DNA of 64,000 nt from Arenicellales bacterium (GCA_958295885.1 OY282380.1:3775070-3839069), one strand, 5' to 3'; positions 21,043 to 31,122 are shown, counted from the stretch's first letter. The notes: a model not told the origin generated them from the sequence alone. A program made the numbers and translations.

Positions 21043-21593
21043 ATTAATTTCTAAATTATTGTCCAGTTAAAAACTCATAATTTATCTAGTTATTATAGAT
21101 AGTTATGAGAAATATATAATTAATTATGGAAACAATAATGTCTCAATATTTGTCCTAATTTAGGTTACTCATTGAGATCGTTCGAAGTATGTTCACCTAC
21201 TCTTTTACGAAAGCTTGTCTGTGAAGGCGTAATGTTTACAGGAATTTACTTGGTTTTCGCCACAATCCCTCAATCTCTCGGACTCAATCGCATCAAATAT
21301 GAGCTATTGTTACAAGATTTCAAATTTACTGAATCGCATCCAAATCATAGCGCGTGTTGCCAATCTAATTTTCAAGCTTAGCGGTGTGAGAAAAATATTG
21401 CAGGCTTTCAAGATGCAGCTGACACGAATCGAGCGTAGCGAATGATGAATTAATTTCTGGATGACAAGATTCTAGGATCAGAACCCCTAAGGACGAAACG
21501 GGTATGAGGTCTTTAAGGGCGCGTCTATTTATTCCGAGGTAAGATTCGCGTTTTACGGTTGAATCTCGGAAAATAAAAGGCATCAATCAAGTC
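21043..21593. other. Intergenic stretch with no recognised gene
   Basis: The first 120 bp are very AT-rich and probably hold the Fic promoter. I see no gene or repeat in the rest. Confidence 0.45.
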
Positions 21594-22677
21594 TTGATGT
21601 TACAGCAGAAGCAGCAGGTGATTCAGTTGGAAAAGTCGTATTTGTTTGAACGTGAATGTCAGCAGGAAGCGTTGGAGGAATTCGATAGATTAGTTCAATC
21701 TCTGCGGATTAAGTGGGAGTACAACACTTGGCCTACAGCTCGTTGGCATCCAACAACAGCTCTTTCCCATCTGCGCGGCGCATGCGATACTTCAGATTCC
21801 CTCTTTTCATGTGCAGCACCGCAGTCAGCTTCAGCTCCAGCGCAGCGTTGATGAAAAAAGCGGTGAGACGGTCGGTGGTTACAACGTGCAGATTGCAGTC
21901 GATGAGAAACACAAGCTCATCGTGGCGGAACAGGTCACGCAGGATGGAAACGACAAAAAGCAGTTGCAGCCGATGATGACAGCCGCCGCCGAGACGCTCG
22001 GCAATGACGAGCTCAAGGGGCTGGCCGATACGGGCTATCACAGTGCTGAACAGCTGGACGCGTGTGAACAAAAGGGGTTTGAAGTGTTGGTGGCTGAGCC
22101 CCAGCATGCGAGTCATAAAGGACGCGACGGTCGCTTTGGCCGGGACGATTTCAAATATGATGCCGAAGCCGATGTCTATGTCTGTCCGGCCGATTAAAAA
22201 CTACGGCGTGGTGGAAAAAGTAGAAGTAAAAACAGGCATATGTGACCTATCGTGCGACTACAGCACAGTGTCAGTCCTGCCGCCTGCGAGAGTAGTGTCT
22301 GTCGGAGAAGGTCCGCTATCGAAAGATCCAGCGTTCGATCCATGAAGCCGCGGTGGAACGCAATCGGGAGCGTCTCAAGGCCAATCCCAATCAGGCTCGC
22401 GATCGCGGTTCGATCGTGGAACATCCCTTTGGCACCTTCAAGCATAACTGGCAGATGAGTCATTTCATGATGCGCTCGCTGCCCAAATGTCAGGGAGAAT
22501 TCTCGCTGATGGCTCCGAGTTACAACTTCAAGAGGGTGCTCAATCTAGTGGGATTCGAAGCGCTGATGTCGTATTGTGCCCAAATGCAGCGAATGAGGTT
22601 GAATTTCGGTTGAAACACAAAAAAAACTGTGGTTTGAGGTGGAATTGGGATTTTCAAGTCCCAATTTTAGTTGCTTG
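21594..22677 (+). pseudogene. IS1182-family transposase remnant
   Basis: The middle and end of an IS1182-type DDE transposase are readable in shifted frames. One piece around 21840-22196 has GGYNVQIAVDEKHKLIVAEQV and ADTGYHSAEQL, and ends at a short cysteine-containing stretch. The other, around 22353-22613, has HPFGTFKHNWQMSHFMMR and GEFSLMAPSYNFKRVLN. The N-terminal third is scrambled (an ARRMR piece in another frame near 21770). At least two frame changes separate the parts, so it is inactive. Terminal repeats were not found. Confidence 0.8.
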
Positions 22678-22975
22678 ATTCACAAATCGAGGTTCAATCG
22701 AGCAAGATTTGGTGATTGCCCTTCAAATTCATCATTTTGCTCAGACTCACCAGAGTCGGTTCGATAAGGAATCGATACTTTCACGGCCTCCAAGGCTACA
22801 ACTCGCTTGCCGCGGTGCAAATCGCACTCAACGGCAATGCGGTTGAAATTCTCGACCAATTCATTTAAAATCATTCAAAATCAATATCCTCAAGAACTAG
22901 CCTGCCCGATTAGGGGCGAGTAGTTACTGTGTGGTGATTGTTGATGAAACTGATTTGGTGAGGGAGGTGCTCTGG

Positions 22976-24274
22976 ATGAATTTCGTAATGTTGAGGCGGA
23001 TGCGGCGGATGATGTTCGAGGTGTTTGGTTGCAAGGGAAGGTCGGAGGTTGCCGAGACTTCATTGCGACACATCGGGAGGCTGGCGGTTTCTCTTGCGTT
23101 GCTGATGTCATTTCAGCTAGTGGCGATGACAGTTAAAGGCGACGATGCGGTCGAGCGCACCGTTGATTGCGAGAGTTGGCCACCGGGACTGATTGAGGCT
23201 TATTACGATAAGGGCCCTGAAGACAGGTTAGCCTGGGAAGCGCGGGAATGTCTGACGGCAATCCTCATTCCGTCGACGTTTGCGGAAGGGGTGCCGGCTT
23301 GGGCGATTATCGAGGCGCAGGAATTGCTGGCGGCACTGGGCTATGAACCGGGTGTTGTCGACTACCTGTGGGAGGAGCGTACGGCGGGTGCCTATGGGGA
23401 ATTTCTGCGGGACATGGGTTTGCGCGAAAGTGAGTTTTTGACAATAGAGGGGCTGCAAGCGCTGCGCGATAAGGAAAAAGAGACGAGGCAGGCTCAGAAT
23501 GAAAAGACAGCGGGGGAAACCTTTCGGGACTGCGTTGGATGTCCCGAGATGGTGGTGGTGCCTGCGGGGACGTTCATGATGGGTTCGGACGGATCGGAGG
23601 TAGCAGGTAGTCGTGATGATAGGGAACAAGGTCCGGTGCATCGGGTGACAATCAAGCGGGACTTTGCGGTCGGCCGGTACGAGGTGACCTTTCGGGAGTG
23701 GGATGCGTGCGCATTGGACGACGGTTGTTTTCATTTTCCGCATGATAATGGCTGGGGACGCGGTGACCGTCCGGTGATCAATGTCCACTGGGTAGATGCC
23801 AAGGAATATGTGGACTGGCTGAGCCGAAGGACCGGAGAGCGTTATCGTCTGCTTTCGGAATCTGAGTGGGAGTATGTGGCGCGTGCGGGCACATCAACGC
23901 CGTATCACTTCGGGTCGACGATCTCGACGGATCAAGCGAATTCCTGTAATGTAAGCGGATTTACGGTAGTGTGTCGAAAACAGACGGTGCCGGTCGGCAG
24001 TTTTCCGGCCAACGATTTTGGGTTGCACGATGTCCATGGCAACGCGTGGGAGTTCGTGGAGGACTGCTGGCATGGCAGCTACGACGGTGCGCCGAGGGAC
24101 GGCAGTGCCTGGACTACGGGCGGTGACTGCGATCGCCGCGTGCAGCGTGGCGGTTCCTGGCACGACCCAGCGTGGAGACTTCGCTCTGCGCATCGCCGTG
24201 CCCGGTCGGGTATCTGGGGTAAGACCCGTTACGGCTTCAGCGGGTTCCGTGTTGCCCGGACGCTTGCACCGTGA
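22976..24274 (+). CDS. Exported formylglycine-generating-enzyme (SUMF1) domain protein
   Basis: About 432 residues. ATG 22976 is chosen because AGGGAGG lies 8 bp upstream; the frame is open from a GTG at 22931. A hydrophobic segment (LAVSLALLMSFQLVAM) near residues 35-50 suggests export or membrane anchoring. Residues about 60-175 have no recognised domain. The C-terminal 250 residues are an FGE/SUMF1 fold: VVVPAGTFMMGS, VTIKRDFAVGRYEVTFREW, RPVINVHWVDAKEYVDWLS, YRLLSESEWEYVARAG, NAWEFVEDCW and RVQRGGSWHDPAWRLRSA. Sulfatase-maturing FGE oxidises a Cys in sulfatases, but many exported bacterial members are of unknown role and no sulfatase is nearby. Function remains open. Confidence 0.85.
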   Translation: MNFVMLRRMRRMMFEVFGCKGRSEVAETSLRHIGRLAVSLALLMSFQLVAMTVKGDDAVERTVDCESWPPGLIEAYYDKGPEDRLAWEARECLTAILIPSTFAEGVPAWAIIEAQELLAALGYEPGVVDYLWEERTAGAYGEFLRDMGLRESEFLTIEGLQALRDKEKETRQAQNEKTAGETFRDCVGCPEMVVVPAGTFMMGSDGSEVAGSRDDREQGPVHRVTIKRDFAVGRYEVTFREWDACALDDGCFHFPHDNGWGRGDRPVINVHWVDAKEYVDWLSRRTGERYRLLSESEWEYVARAGTSTPYHFGSTISTDQANSCNVSGFTVVCRKQTVPVGSFPANDFGLHDVHGNAWEFVEDCWHGSYDGAPRDGSAWTTGGDCDRRVQRGGSWHDPAWRLRSAHRRARSGIWGKTRYGFSGFRVARTLAP

Positions 24275-24922
24275 GTCCTTACATCCTTACCTCGGGGTTC
24301 CAAGGGGCAGAGCCCTGTTGAATTCCAGATTAATTTGAAACGGATTAATCAAGTTAAACGAATATGATCTGGGCTTAATCACCCCGAACGCATGAAATAT
24401 AATTTCCATCCAATCAAGAGTCTGTTTGACACACTTTCTCTATGATTCAGCTGATCCGAATACAGCAATTATTGAGGCCTGCTTGTGTGGTCGGTGCGAA
24501 TTCAAGGACGAAAGTAACGTTGGCGGAAATCAATCCCACGGTTCGCATGGGGTAAGGGGTGTTTTTGTCACTTTTTTCCACGACATCCAAGATATTTCAC
24601 GGCAAACGCGCATGAATGCGCCTCAATCACCCCGAAAGGATGAAATACGTCAAGGCATCTGATCGCAAATTGACGAATCATTTCTGATACATTAAGTTGG
24701 CGAAGGAGGCGGAAACAGAGATCGATTTTATTTTGGTGGGAAGCTTGGTCTTCACCCCGCACGGCAAACTGAGCGAAACGGCAGGCGTGTACCCCGAATT
24801 GTACCCGTCCTTGGGACGTGGACGAATGGCAAATTACACCACGGTTGTTACGACACCGTGAGTTTAGCGGCCCTGCCGTTTACTCCGTCTCCATTTTTTA
24901 CAATATCAATGGAGGGATCATT
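24275..24922. other. Non-coding stretch with a short direct repeat
   Basis: No gene was recognised. A short direct repeat, AATCACCCCGAA followed after a few bases by ATGAAATA, occurs near 24378 and again near 24627. A good ribosome binding site (GGAGGG, 24911-24916) precedes the IS110 remnant. Confidence 0.4.
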
Positions 24923-25205
24923 ATGATTAACGATGAACTGCATGTTGTCCATGCCCGCGTCGCCGGCTTGGACATCCATAAGATACCGACCACCGCCTCG
25001 TTAAGACCACCGTCGCTGCCGCCCACAAAATGGTTCGCACCCTTTACGCGGTGCTGCGCGACCGACGACCGTACCGCGATCCTGCGGTGAACTACGAAGA
25101 ACGGGTGATCCGGCGCAACGCCCGCGTTGGATACAGCAATTGACCCAATTCAACATTCTTAAGCGACATCAAGATGGCAGCGTGACCGTTAACTGGGACT
25201 CTTGA
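24923..25205 (+). pseudogene. IS110-family transposase with internal deletion
   Basis: The N-terminal start of an IS110 transposase (INDELHVVHARVAGLDIHK) is fused directly to its C-terminal end (HKMVRTLYAVLRDRRPYRDP..NYEERVIRRN, then APRWIQQL after a one-base frameshift). About 300 central residues, with most of the catalytic DEDD and Transposase_20 domains, are missing. The remaining TGA is at 25203-25205. An internal-deletion derivative is more likely than two unrelated fragments, because both pieces lie in the same order and strand. Confidence 0.8.
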
Positions 25206-25600
25206 AGCCCCGGCCGCTTCACTGCCTGCGAAACTGCGAATACGACCTAAAAGATTCGGGGACGTCGTCACTTCGTTGATCCTCCGCAGCGGTGGCCTTC
25301 ACAACCGCACACAGATCGCGATCCTCGAAGATCTTGCGACATCTCAACGCGTCTGCAATCCCTGCACATCGTCCCGGATTTCATAGCAAATATTGGAAAA
25401 TCCTGCCTTGAAAATGATAGGAAAAATAATCCTATTCCAATTTACGATATTGACGCCTTTTATAACCAGTTCAAAAATTAAATGAATTTTCAGATTTTTC
25501 TTTTAGAAGAAAGAGGATAGAGATGGCAGACAAGTCCTAGGCAAGTATCGCATGAATTGACATATATAAATGATTTGAAAAAATATGAATGTAAATCTAA
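25206..25600. other. Non-coding stretch with no recognised feature
   Basis: I see no gene, repeat or site I can support in these roughly 400 bp. Confidence 0.4.
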
Positions 25601-26055
25601 AGTTATTGCACATGTTCGATCAGTTCTTCAACCTGTTCAACATTAAGCAGATCGGACAATCACCGTTCGCAGTCAACAGCTGCGGTGTCAGCAGTTGCAC
25701 ATTATCGGCCACGCTCTACCGGTCATGGTGATGCGGCAAAATGCCGTGACACAGCATCTGACGCGGGGTGCCATGCTCGTTGGTCGACTCAACAAGCCGA
25801 TCATAATCAGCTGTTCAAGCTCTGCTTGAGCCTGGTCAGAACCAAAATCCACAACCCATCCATGCCCGGGCGACCGGTGTGGTATCGCCCCTTGGTATGC
25901 AGCTGAGCGCTCAGAAGCTCAAACACCCTGTCACGCACCGCTTGTTTTTTGTAAATCTGCTGCAGACCCCGCAGCAACACCGCAATGTCGTCTTGCGACT
26001 TTGGACTAATCTTGACTTCGCTAATGAATGAACCGCCCAGCTCGGTTGGTTGCAA
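25600..26055 (-). pseudogene. ISNCY-type transposase, N-terminal remnant
   Basis: From ATG 26055 the frame reads FISEVKISPKSQDDIAVLLR and GRPGMDGLWILVLTRLKQ, as in ISNCY transposase N-termini. After a frame change it continues with ADYDRLVESTNEHGTPRQML and DNVQLLTPQLL. The rest is gone. It is the same family as the fragment at 11.3-11.8 kb but on the opposite strand and diverged from it, so they are probably separate insertions. Confidence 0.75.
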
Positions 26056-26384
26056 TTAGACTTCTCTCAGGCAGATAAAGTACCGAAGAACTGGCTAAAA
26101 TTGAGGATTTGACCATCATATTGCGGATTTTGGATGCGATTTCGGTGTTTTCCAGAAAAGCTTGGCTTCCGATGTATCGTGTTTATATATATGATATTAT
26201 TCGATAATAATACACTATTTTGGTTTTCTTCCAAGCACTGACTAATCCACTCATTGCAAATCCAGCAGCGACATACAGATATTCAAAGTTCTTCTGTAAC
26301 CGTCAAAAATGCTGTCAAAGGCCTCTTTCTGTCTTCATTTTTTATTCTAAATTTAACTGTTTCCAGATAACGAAAGCTTTGTGA
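26056..26384. other. AT-rich non-coding stretch
   Basis: I see no gene or repeat in this stretch of about 330 bp. Confidence 0.4.
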
Positions 26385-26919
26385 GCGGATTAGAAAAGAT
26401 CAAACTTAAAGATAAGAAATTGAATGCGGGTCGAAGTGGCACTTGCAAATCAATCGTAGTTGATATCAAGGAACGAGGAATCAAAGAAAGTCAAAGCAAA
26501 AGTAATCGAACACACTCAAAGAGATACTCTGCACGATGTCATTAAAGACAATGTATAGAATCTGGTTCAACCGTGTATTCAGATGACATTAAGGAGTACA
26601 ACAATCTACATGGATACAAACACGATTTTGCTAAGCATTCAGTCGGAGAGTATGTTAAAGAACAAGCTCATATCAACGGAATTCAATCATTTAGGTAATG
26701 TTAAAGCGAGCTAATAAAGGCACTTATCACAAAATCAGCAAGAAACATTTGAATCGCAATGCAAACGAATATTTAGTGCGTCATAATATCCGTGAGGAAG
26801 ATACCATCAACCAAATGGAGACTATTGTTGCTGGAATGATTGGAAGGCGAATCATGTATAAAATCTTGGTATCCGGTAAAGACGGCAGAATGAATTTAAT
26901 AAATGAACAAATTGATTGA
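26385..26919 (+). pseudogene. IS1595-family transposase remnant
   Basis: The catalytic part of an ISXO2/IS1595-type transposase is traceable through frameshifts: KKLNAGRSGTCKSIVVDIKERG, then VIEHTQRDTLHDVIKDNV, GSTVYSDDIKEYNNLHGYKH, HSVGEYVKEQAHINGIQSF, and finally LKRANKGTYHKISKKHLNR with HNIREEDTINQM. The expected ESFWSMLKR junction is broken by a stop near 26696. The N-terminal zinc-finger part is missing. The base composition is unusually AT-rich compared with the flanking housekeeping genes. Confidence 0.85.
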
Positions 26920-26994
26920 TACGAACTCACGTAGAAAATAGGTGTTTCAAAATGAAAAAAATCAGGGGATCCAATTGCGAAAGAGCATTTAGAA

Positions 26995-27153
26995 ATGAAG
27001 GAAGATGAACGTATCCTTGAAGAAGGAAAAATATTAGGGTACAACGTTTTCAAAATGAATGATGAAACTAGAAAAATTTGTCTTGAAAACGAAAAAAAGA
27101 CACCAAGACCAATTGTTGGTAAATTTTCGGATCACGTGAAAAAATATTATTGA
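26995..27153 (+). CDS. Small protein, possible antitoxin partner of the downstream RelE/YafQ-like gene
   Basis: The 52-residue charged protein runs from ATG 26995 to TGA 27151-27153. Its stop overlaps the TTG start of the next gene by 3 bases, the tight coupling usual for toxin-antitoxin operons. It has no recognised DNA-binding motif. It could be a truncated antitoxin or a chance frame in this AT-rich stretch; assignment rests only on position. Confidence 0.35.
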   Translation: MKEDERILEEGKILGYNVFKMNDETRKICLENEKKTPRPIVGKFSDHVKKYY

Positions 27154-27548
27154 AAGAAATAACGCAATATCACGATTACGATAATTTGCTTTATGAAACT
27201 GTTCGTTTCGTACAAATTTCGGAACACATTTCATTTACATACGACTTTAAGGAAGAATTTTCTACTAATAACGAAGTGATGTCTGAAATAGACGTTGTAA
27301 CCAATCTGTTCAAAGACAGGGATTACTCGACACTTAAAGGCGAATACAACGACCATCAATTGGATCGTGACTTGAAGGCATATCGATCACTTCATCTTTT
27401 TTATGGAACTACAAGAGATGTAATAATTGTCTATAAAAAGCATCGAGATGGCGACCATATTAGTTTCCATAGAATTGGCGATCATGAAAAGGTTTATGAT
27501 CCAGATTATCAGAAAAAGGATAAGATTAGACGGACGAAGAAACGCTGA
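27150..27548 (+). CDS. RelE/YafQ-like mRNA interferase toxin, probable
   Basis: The 132 residues from TTG 27150 have a C-terminal half that resembles YafQ/RelE toxins: a LKGEYNDHQLDRDLKAYRSLH stretch, a hydrophobic VIIVYKK strand and HRIGDHEKVYD with the His near the end that is catalytic in YafQ. YafQ-type toxins are about 90 residues, so an internal start at ATG 27282 may be the real one, or the N-terminus may be an extension. It sits between two transposase remnants, consistent with a mobile toxin-antitoxin unit. Activity cannot be judged. Confidence 0.55.
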   Translation: MKEITQYHDYDNLLYETVRFVQISEHISFTYDFKEEFSTNNEVMSEIDVVTNLFKDRDYSTLKGEYNDHQLDRDLKAYRSLHLFYGTTRDVIIVYKKHRDGDHISFHRIGDHEKVYDPDYQKKDKIRRTKKR

Positions 27549-27559
27549 ATTGTTTGAGA

Positions 27560-28148
27560 GAAGAAAATCGAACAAGCGACCTTCAGCAATCAATCGCCAA
27601 CACTGCGCAGCACTCACGCTTGCAAGTTTCCTCAAGTGCACAATCTGCTATATTTCGTTTTGCTGACCTTATCGTGCTGCACTGCGATTCGTGCTCAGTA
27701 GTAGAGGGCATTCTGCAGGTGCTGGTTGCAGATGAGGTGGTGCACCACGATGTAGGTTTTTCTGGAGCTACGAGCGACGGGGCGTCCCGTAGAGACTGCG
27801 CAGGGCCGGAAAATCGCGTCGTTGCAGCAAATCGGAACCTTCGGCGAGCAGCGTGGTGCGGACCACTCGTCCGACCTCTGGAATCGAAGACAATACAGCC
27901 ACATCACGCTGCCAGTTTATTCCCGTTTCATCTGCTGGCGGTTGAGTCAATCCCTTGATCAGCTGCTCCACGAGGCGGTCAGTATTACGCAGCTGACGCC
28001 GATTGAATTCCAGTTCGCGAAGGCGAATTTCGGACTGGCAGCGACCGCTTGCTGGGTGCCTGGAGCGACCTAAATCGGCGGTTTGTGCAGCCATTGCAGA
28101 ATCTCTTGGGCACTGATGTGTGTTGTGAAAAATAGAGATGACCGGCAC
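27560..28148 (-). pseudogene. IS110-family transposase, C-terminal remnant
   Basis: The minus strand holds the C-terminal Transposase_20 domain of an IS110 transposase (LRNTDRLVEQLIKGL, SIPEVGRVVRTTLLAEGSD, FPALRSLYG). After a frameshift it continues with VARSSRKTYIVVHHLICNQHLQNALYY and VAVQHD-like sequence, then LRKLASVSAAQCWRLIAEGRLFD, which resembles the family's end. The N-terminal DEDD domain is absent. It is in opposite orientation to the IS110 deletion derivative at 24.9 kb, so it is a separate copy. Confidence 0.75.
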
Positions 28149-29217
28149 CCCGACCTTCTGCTGCAGTGCCAGTCTTGTGTGAAGTCCTTTCGCACAAATA
28201 TGTGAATCGTTCTTCGATACAGTCTGTGTCCCTTGGAAATTCTACGAATCCTGCTATGAATGTAATATCTCCTTCGAATCTTTGACGTGGTTTCCAAGAT
28301 AAAATCCTCTTTGCAGTACGAAATTCCGGCAAGTATGCATCAACCGATATCGCGGCAGAATCAACCATTTAATTTTCAGCTGTCTTCCGATCGCAGTAGT
28401 AGTGTCGTGTTGAAGAAACGGGTAAATTAAGGACTGCAGTCAGTGCTTAAATCTGTACCGAGACTTCTGTGGATTGATTGCATGAGTGGGATTCCATAGT
28501 GAAGTAAACGACTGCATTTTCTGTCACTGAAAGGCCGTCGTCGGTAGCAAATTTGTTGAATCAAATTAAACTCATGACTGTCTTTGCAAAAGTGCGGAAC
28601 ACAACTAGGTGATTCAACGGCAACACTTGGCAGCCAGCGTACCAATCCCTCTTTTGAGGCGCATAAATAACTAGAAATTAGGATCTGAGACACGGCAAAT
28701 TTTTGTTGGTTCCATAGAACGATTTTGCATGCTGAGTTGCGCGAACAATGTGTAAATTTGATTCAAGGAGCACGTTTGCGCGCCTTTTGACGAATTTTAT
28801 TCAATCAAGGCAGGCTACAATCGGTTGCTGAGCGCGTTTTCTGGCGGTTGCTTGGATCAGAACACAGTCTGCCTGCTGCGGCGACTGTGATGCCTGCGAT
28901 GGCAGATGGCGCGTCGGCTGCGCACCGTTTCAACTCATTGTAAAACGACCGCGCAGTGGCTTCGGGTGTCCTTAGTCAGACGCAGATAATCAAGCAGTTG
29001 GCTTGACAAAAAATTAGCCCTGGAGACGAATCAAAAACGCTTGCCATCGTCAGTCGATTTGGGGAACACTGTTTGTTGGCGAGACTATCTCCCTTGCATG
29101 CGGCTGCGCAGGTCAGCAGATTTGCAATTGCCGTTTTGAAAACTGCAGGGCTGTCTTTGAAGCGCCGCTGTCTCACACCGCCGAGCTCCGCTTCGGTGTG
29201 ATGGGCCTCGATATGCT
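28149..29217. other. Decayed stretch with no recognisable gene
   Basis: About 1.1 kb with short frames only. A GC-richer part near 28780-29200 differs in composition from its AT-rich surroundings and could be another element remnant, but no frame on either strand gives a family I recognise. Confidence 0.4.
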
Positions 29218-30387
29218 GTGTCGGGCTGCTCGGTTTCTTTAACCACTCTGATTCAAGGAGGTTTTGAGCCTGCTGCCGGTTTTGATTATGATTCAGCGTT
29301 GAAACGCGTTTTCTCTCACCCTAAAATGATCCGCGAACTGGTGCGGTATCTGTCACCGCAGCTGGATGACGTCGACATGGACGACCTGCATCTGACGGGT
29401 ACCGAACAGGTGAGAAAAAGCCTGAAGAAGCGCCGCCAGAACCTGGTGTGGAAGGCGTGCGGCGCCAAGGAGGCTGTGAAAGTATTCTCATTTCCGTAGA
29501 AATCTAAACCAGAATAAAAAATTAATATCAATTAAATCAATAAATTATATGTTTATGATCCAATCAAATTAAACTAATTTGGCAATACTTTCACAGTCTC
29601 CAAGGCCGGCATTGCCGTCTACCTAGCTTTGGAGTTTCAGTCGAAGGTGGAGAGGTTTATGCCTCTGCGGATGAACACCTACTGTTCTTTGCTGTCGGAA
29701 CAGCTGGTTCGGCAGCGGCGTTTGGACCCCGATGGGAGGCTGCCGTCGGTCATTTCCATCGTCATTTATAATGGCGCCCGACGGTGGAAGGCACCGCTGG
29801 AGCTGATGGAACTGTTCTCAGACAGGGGTTCGGCAAAGGCTCGAAAGAATGGTCAGTGCCAATTCATTCTGATGGAGCTTGCGGCGTACAGGGAACGCGC
29901 GCTGACGCATTCAGAGCATCCGCTGGGCATGTTGATTCGTTTGGAATGCGCAGAAACCGAGGCGGAGTGGCGGCAGGTTGTTAAAGAATTTAGATAATGG
30001 TATTGGAAACCGGGCGACTGTGAACTGAAAACGGATTTGGCGAAGTGGCTGAAAGCATCGATCGATGATCGGCTGCGAGAGCGGATAGAAGGAGTAGAAG
30101 AAATGGGAATGCTGGCAGAGAATTTCAAAAAATGGGCCGTTGAATACCGGGCTCAAGGCATTGAGGAAGGTCGGGTTCAAGATTTGGAAATAGGCAAGCG
30201 CGATCTGCTGATCCGGCAGATCGAGTCCAAGTATGGGCCTGCGGTGCGCGGACAGTTGACCGAGACCTTGCTGCGACTCACGACGCCCGAAGCGCTGGAC
30301 CGGTTTGGAGACTGGATCATTCACTGTGAAACTGCCGAGGAACTGTTCGAGCGCATTCGTTCAAGTGCCAACGGAATCACTGGATAG
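29218..30387 (+). pseudogene. Rpn-family recombination-promoting nuclease (PD-(D/E)XK), interrupted by a MITE
   Basis: One continuous frame can be read through two lesions. The first part has FDYDSALKRVFSHPKMIRELVRYL, the usual Rpn N-terminus. A 129-bp MITE plus 6-bp duplication (135 bp, a multiple of three) then brings in a stop. The frame resumes with AGIAVYLALEFQSKVERFMPLRM, the nuclease motif region, and runs to an in-frame TAA at 29995-29997. From there the same frame gives the charged C-terminus (GIEEGRVQDLEIGKRD...SKYGPAVRGQL), similar to the DUF4351 tail of these proteins. Rpn proteins are transposase-related DNases that stimulate RecA-independent recombination. GTG 29218 is only one start option; AAGGAGGT near 29249 may mark another. 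Confidence 0.8.
29471..29599 (+). mobile_element. MITE copy 1, inserted in the Rpn gene
   Basis: This 129-bp AT-rich element has terminal inverted repeats AGGCTGTGAAAGTATT and AATACTTTCACAGTCT (one mismatch in 16). It is flanked by the direct repeat CCAAGG (29465-29470 and 29600-29605). It has no coding capacity. A related copy of 127 bp lies inverted at 55165-55291. Removing it with one repeat copy rejoins the Rpn frame. Confidence 0.93.
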
Positions 30388-31122
30388 ACATGCCCAAGGG
30401 AGCGTTTTCTGTTAATTTGCCGCGGCATCAGTGCAGCCGGCATATGTCTGTAGTCTTGTTCGCCCAAGACCCATTGGAAACCGCATCAGCACCAAAAATT
30501 CCGACTCTTCGTCGCGTTTGACCGCCTCAATCGCCAGCTCCGACAGAAGGGACGGTCCCCGGTCAGTTAGTCGTTAGCAGTGACGCAGGAGTCGTTGTCA
30601 TCCTGAACGCATTGACTGACGAAGTTAAAAAGTTAGACTTGAATCGCTTTCGGTTGAGCCGGTGGGATAATCACCCGTCGGCGACATCAATTCAGTGAAC
30701 AGCAAACACGGCTTAAATGAAATGGCCCCTTTCTGGAGCGTTGTCAAAATATTTTCGATAAATTCCCTGAACGTCAGCCACGGCAGCCGCATGGTGCGTG
30801 AACTGAATCTGGATTTGATATATTTGAGGATACGGTGTAGAGTTTTCATTAGCCTTGGCTCTTGCGCCGGTTTGCAAATTTCACCCATTGAGTGAAACCG
30901 CTTATTCAGTAATAGCTTGATTGCACAAGGCTATTCTATTGAACTGATGTTTCAATGTTTGGATAAGGGATCTCGCTGTACAAACGTCAAGTGGGAACGA
31001 ATACAATTACGTTGACTTGTTCGGTTCAAATTACGTAGTTAATGCACGATGCATTGTTATGAGAAATTACGTAGAATTTTTTTGGGTGGCGATAACAATA
31101 ATTTTGAAATTTGGGAAGTTAT
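30388..31122. other. Intergenic stretch containing a dispersed repeat
   Basis: No intact gene is present. It holds repeat copy A (30610-30697), described separately. Further upstream and downstream I see nothing I can support. The last 100 bp before the response regulator are AT-rich and presumably contain its promoter. Confidence 0.45.
30610..30697. repeat. Dispersed repeat, copy A
   Basis: About 88 bp beginning CATTGACTGACGAAG resembles 37300-37386, sharing CATTGACTGACGAAG, TTGAGCCGGTG and GTCGGCG blocks at the same spacing. On the minus strand both copies read M(S/P)PT....TGS...DS.L.F, so the repeat may be a shared coding remnant. The family is not recognised. Confidence 0.7.

Noticed and set aside
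21733..22116. Minus-strand frame of 127 codons inside the IS1182 remnant
   Set aside because: It mirrors the transposase core on the other strand and has no independent support.
22680..22874. Minus-strand 64-codon frame upstream of the SUMF1 gene
   Set aside because: It includes the lone MITE-like end and has no recognised motif or ribosome binding site.
24376..24650. Short repeat AATCACCCCGAA..ATGAAATA as a CRISPR or iteron
   Set aside because: Only two copies 250 bp apart, with no regular spacing and no cas or replication gene nearby.
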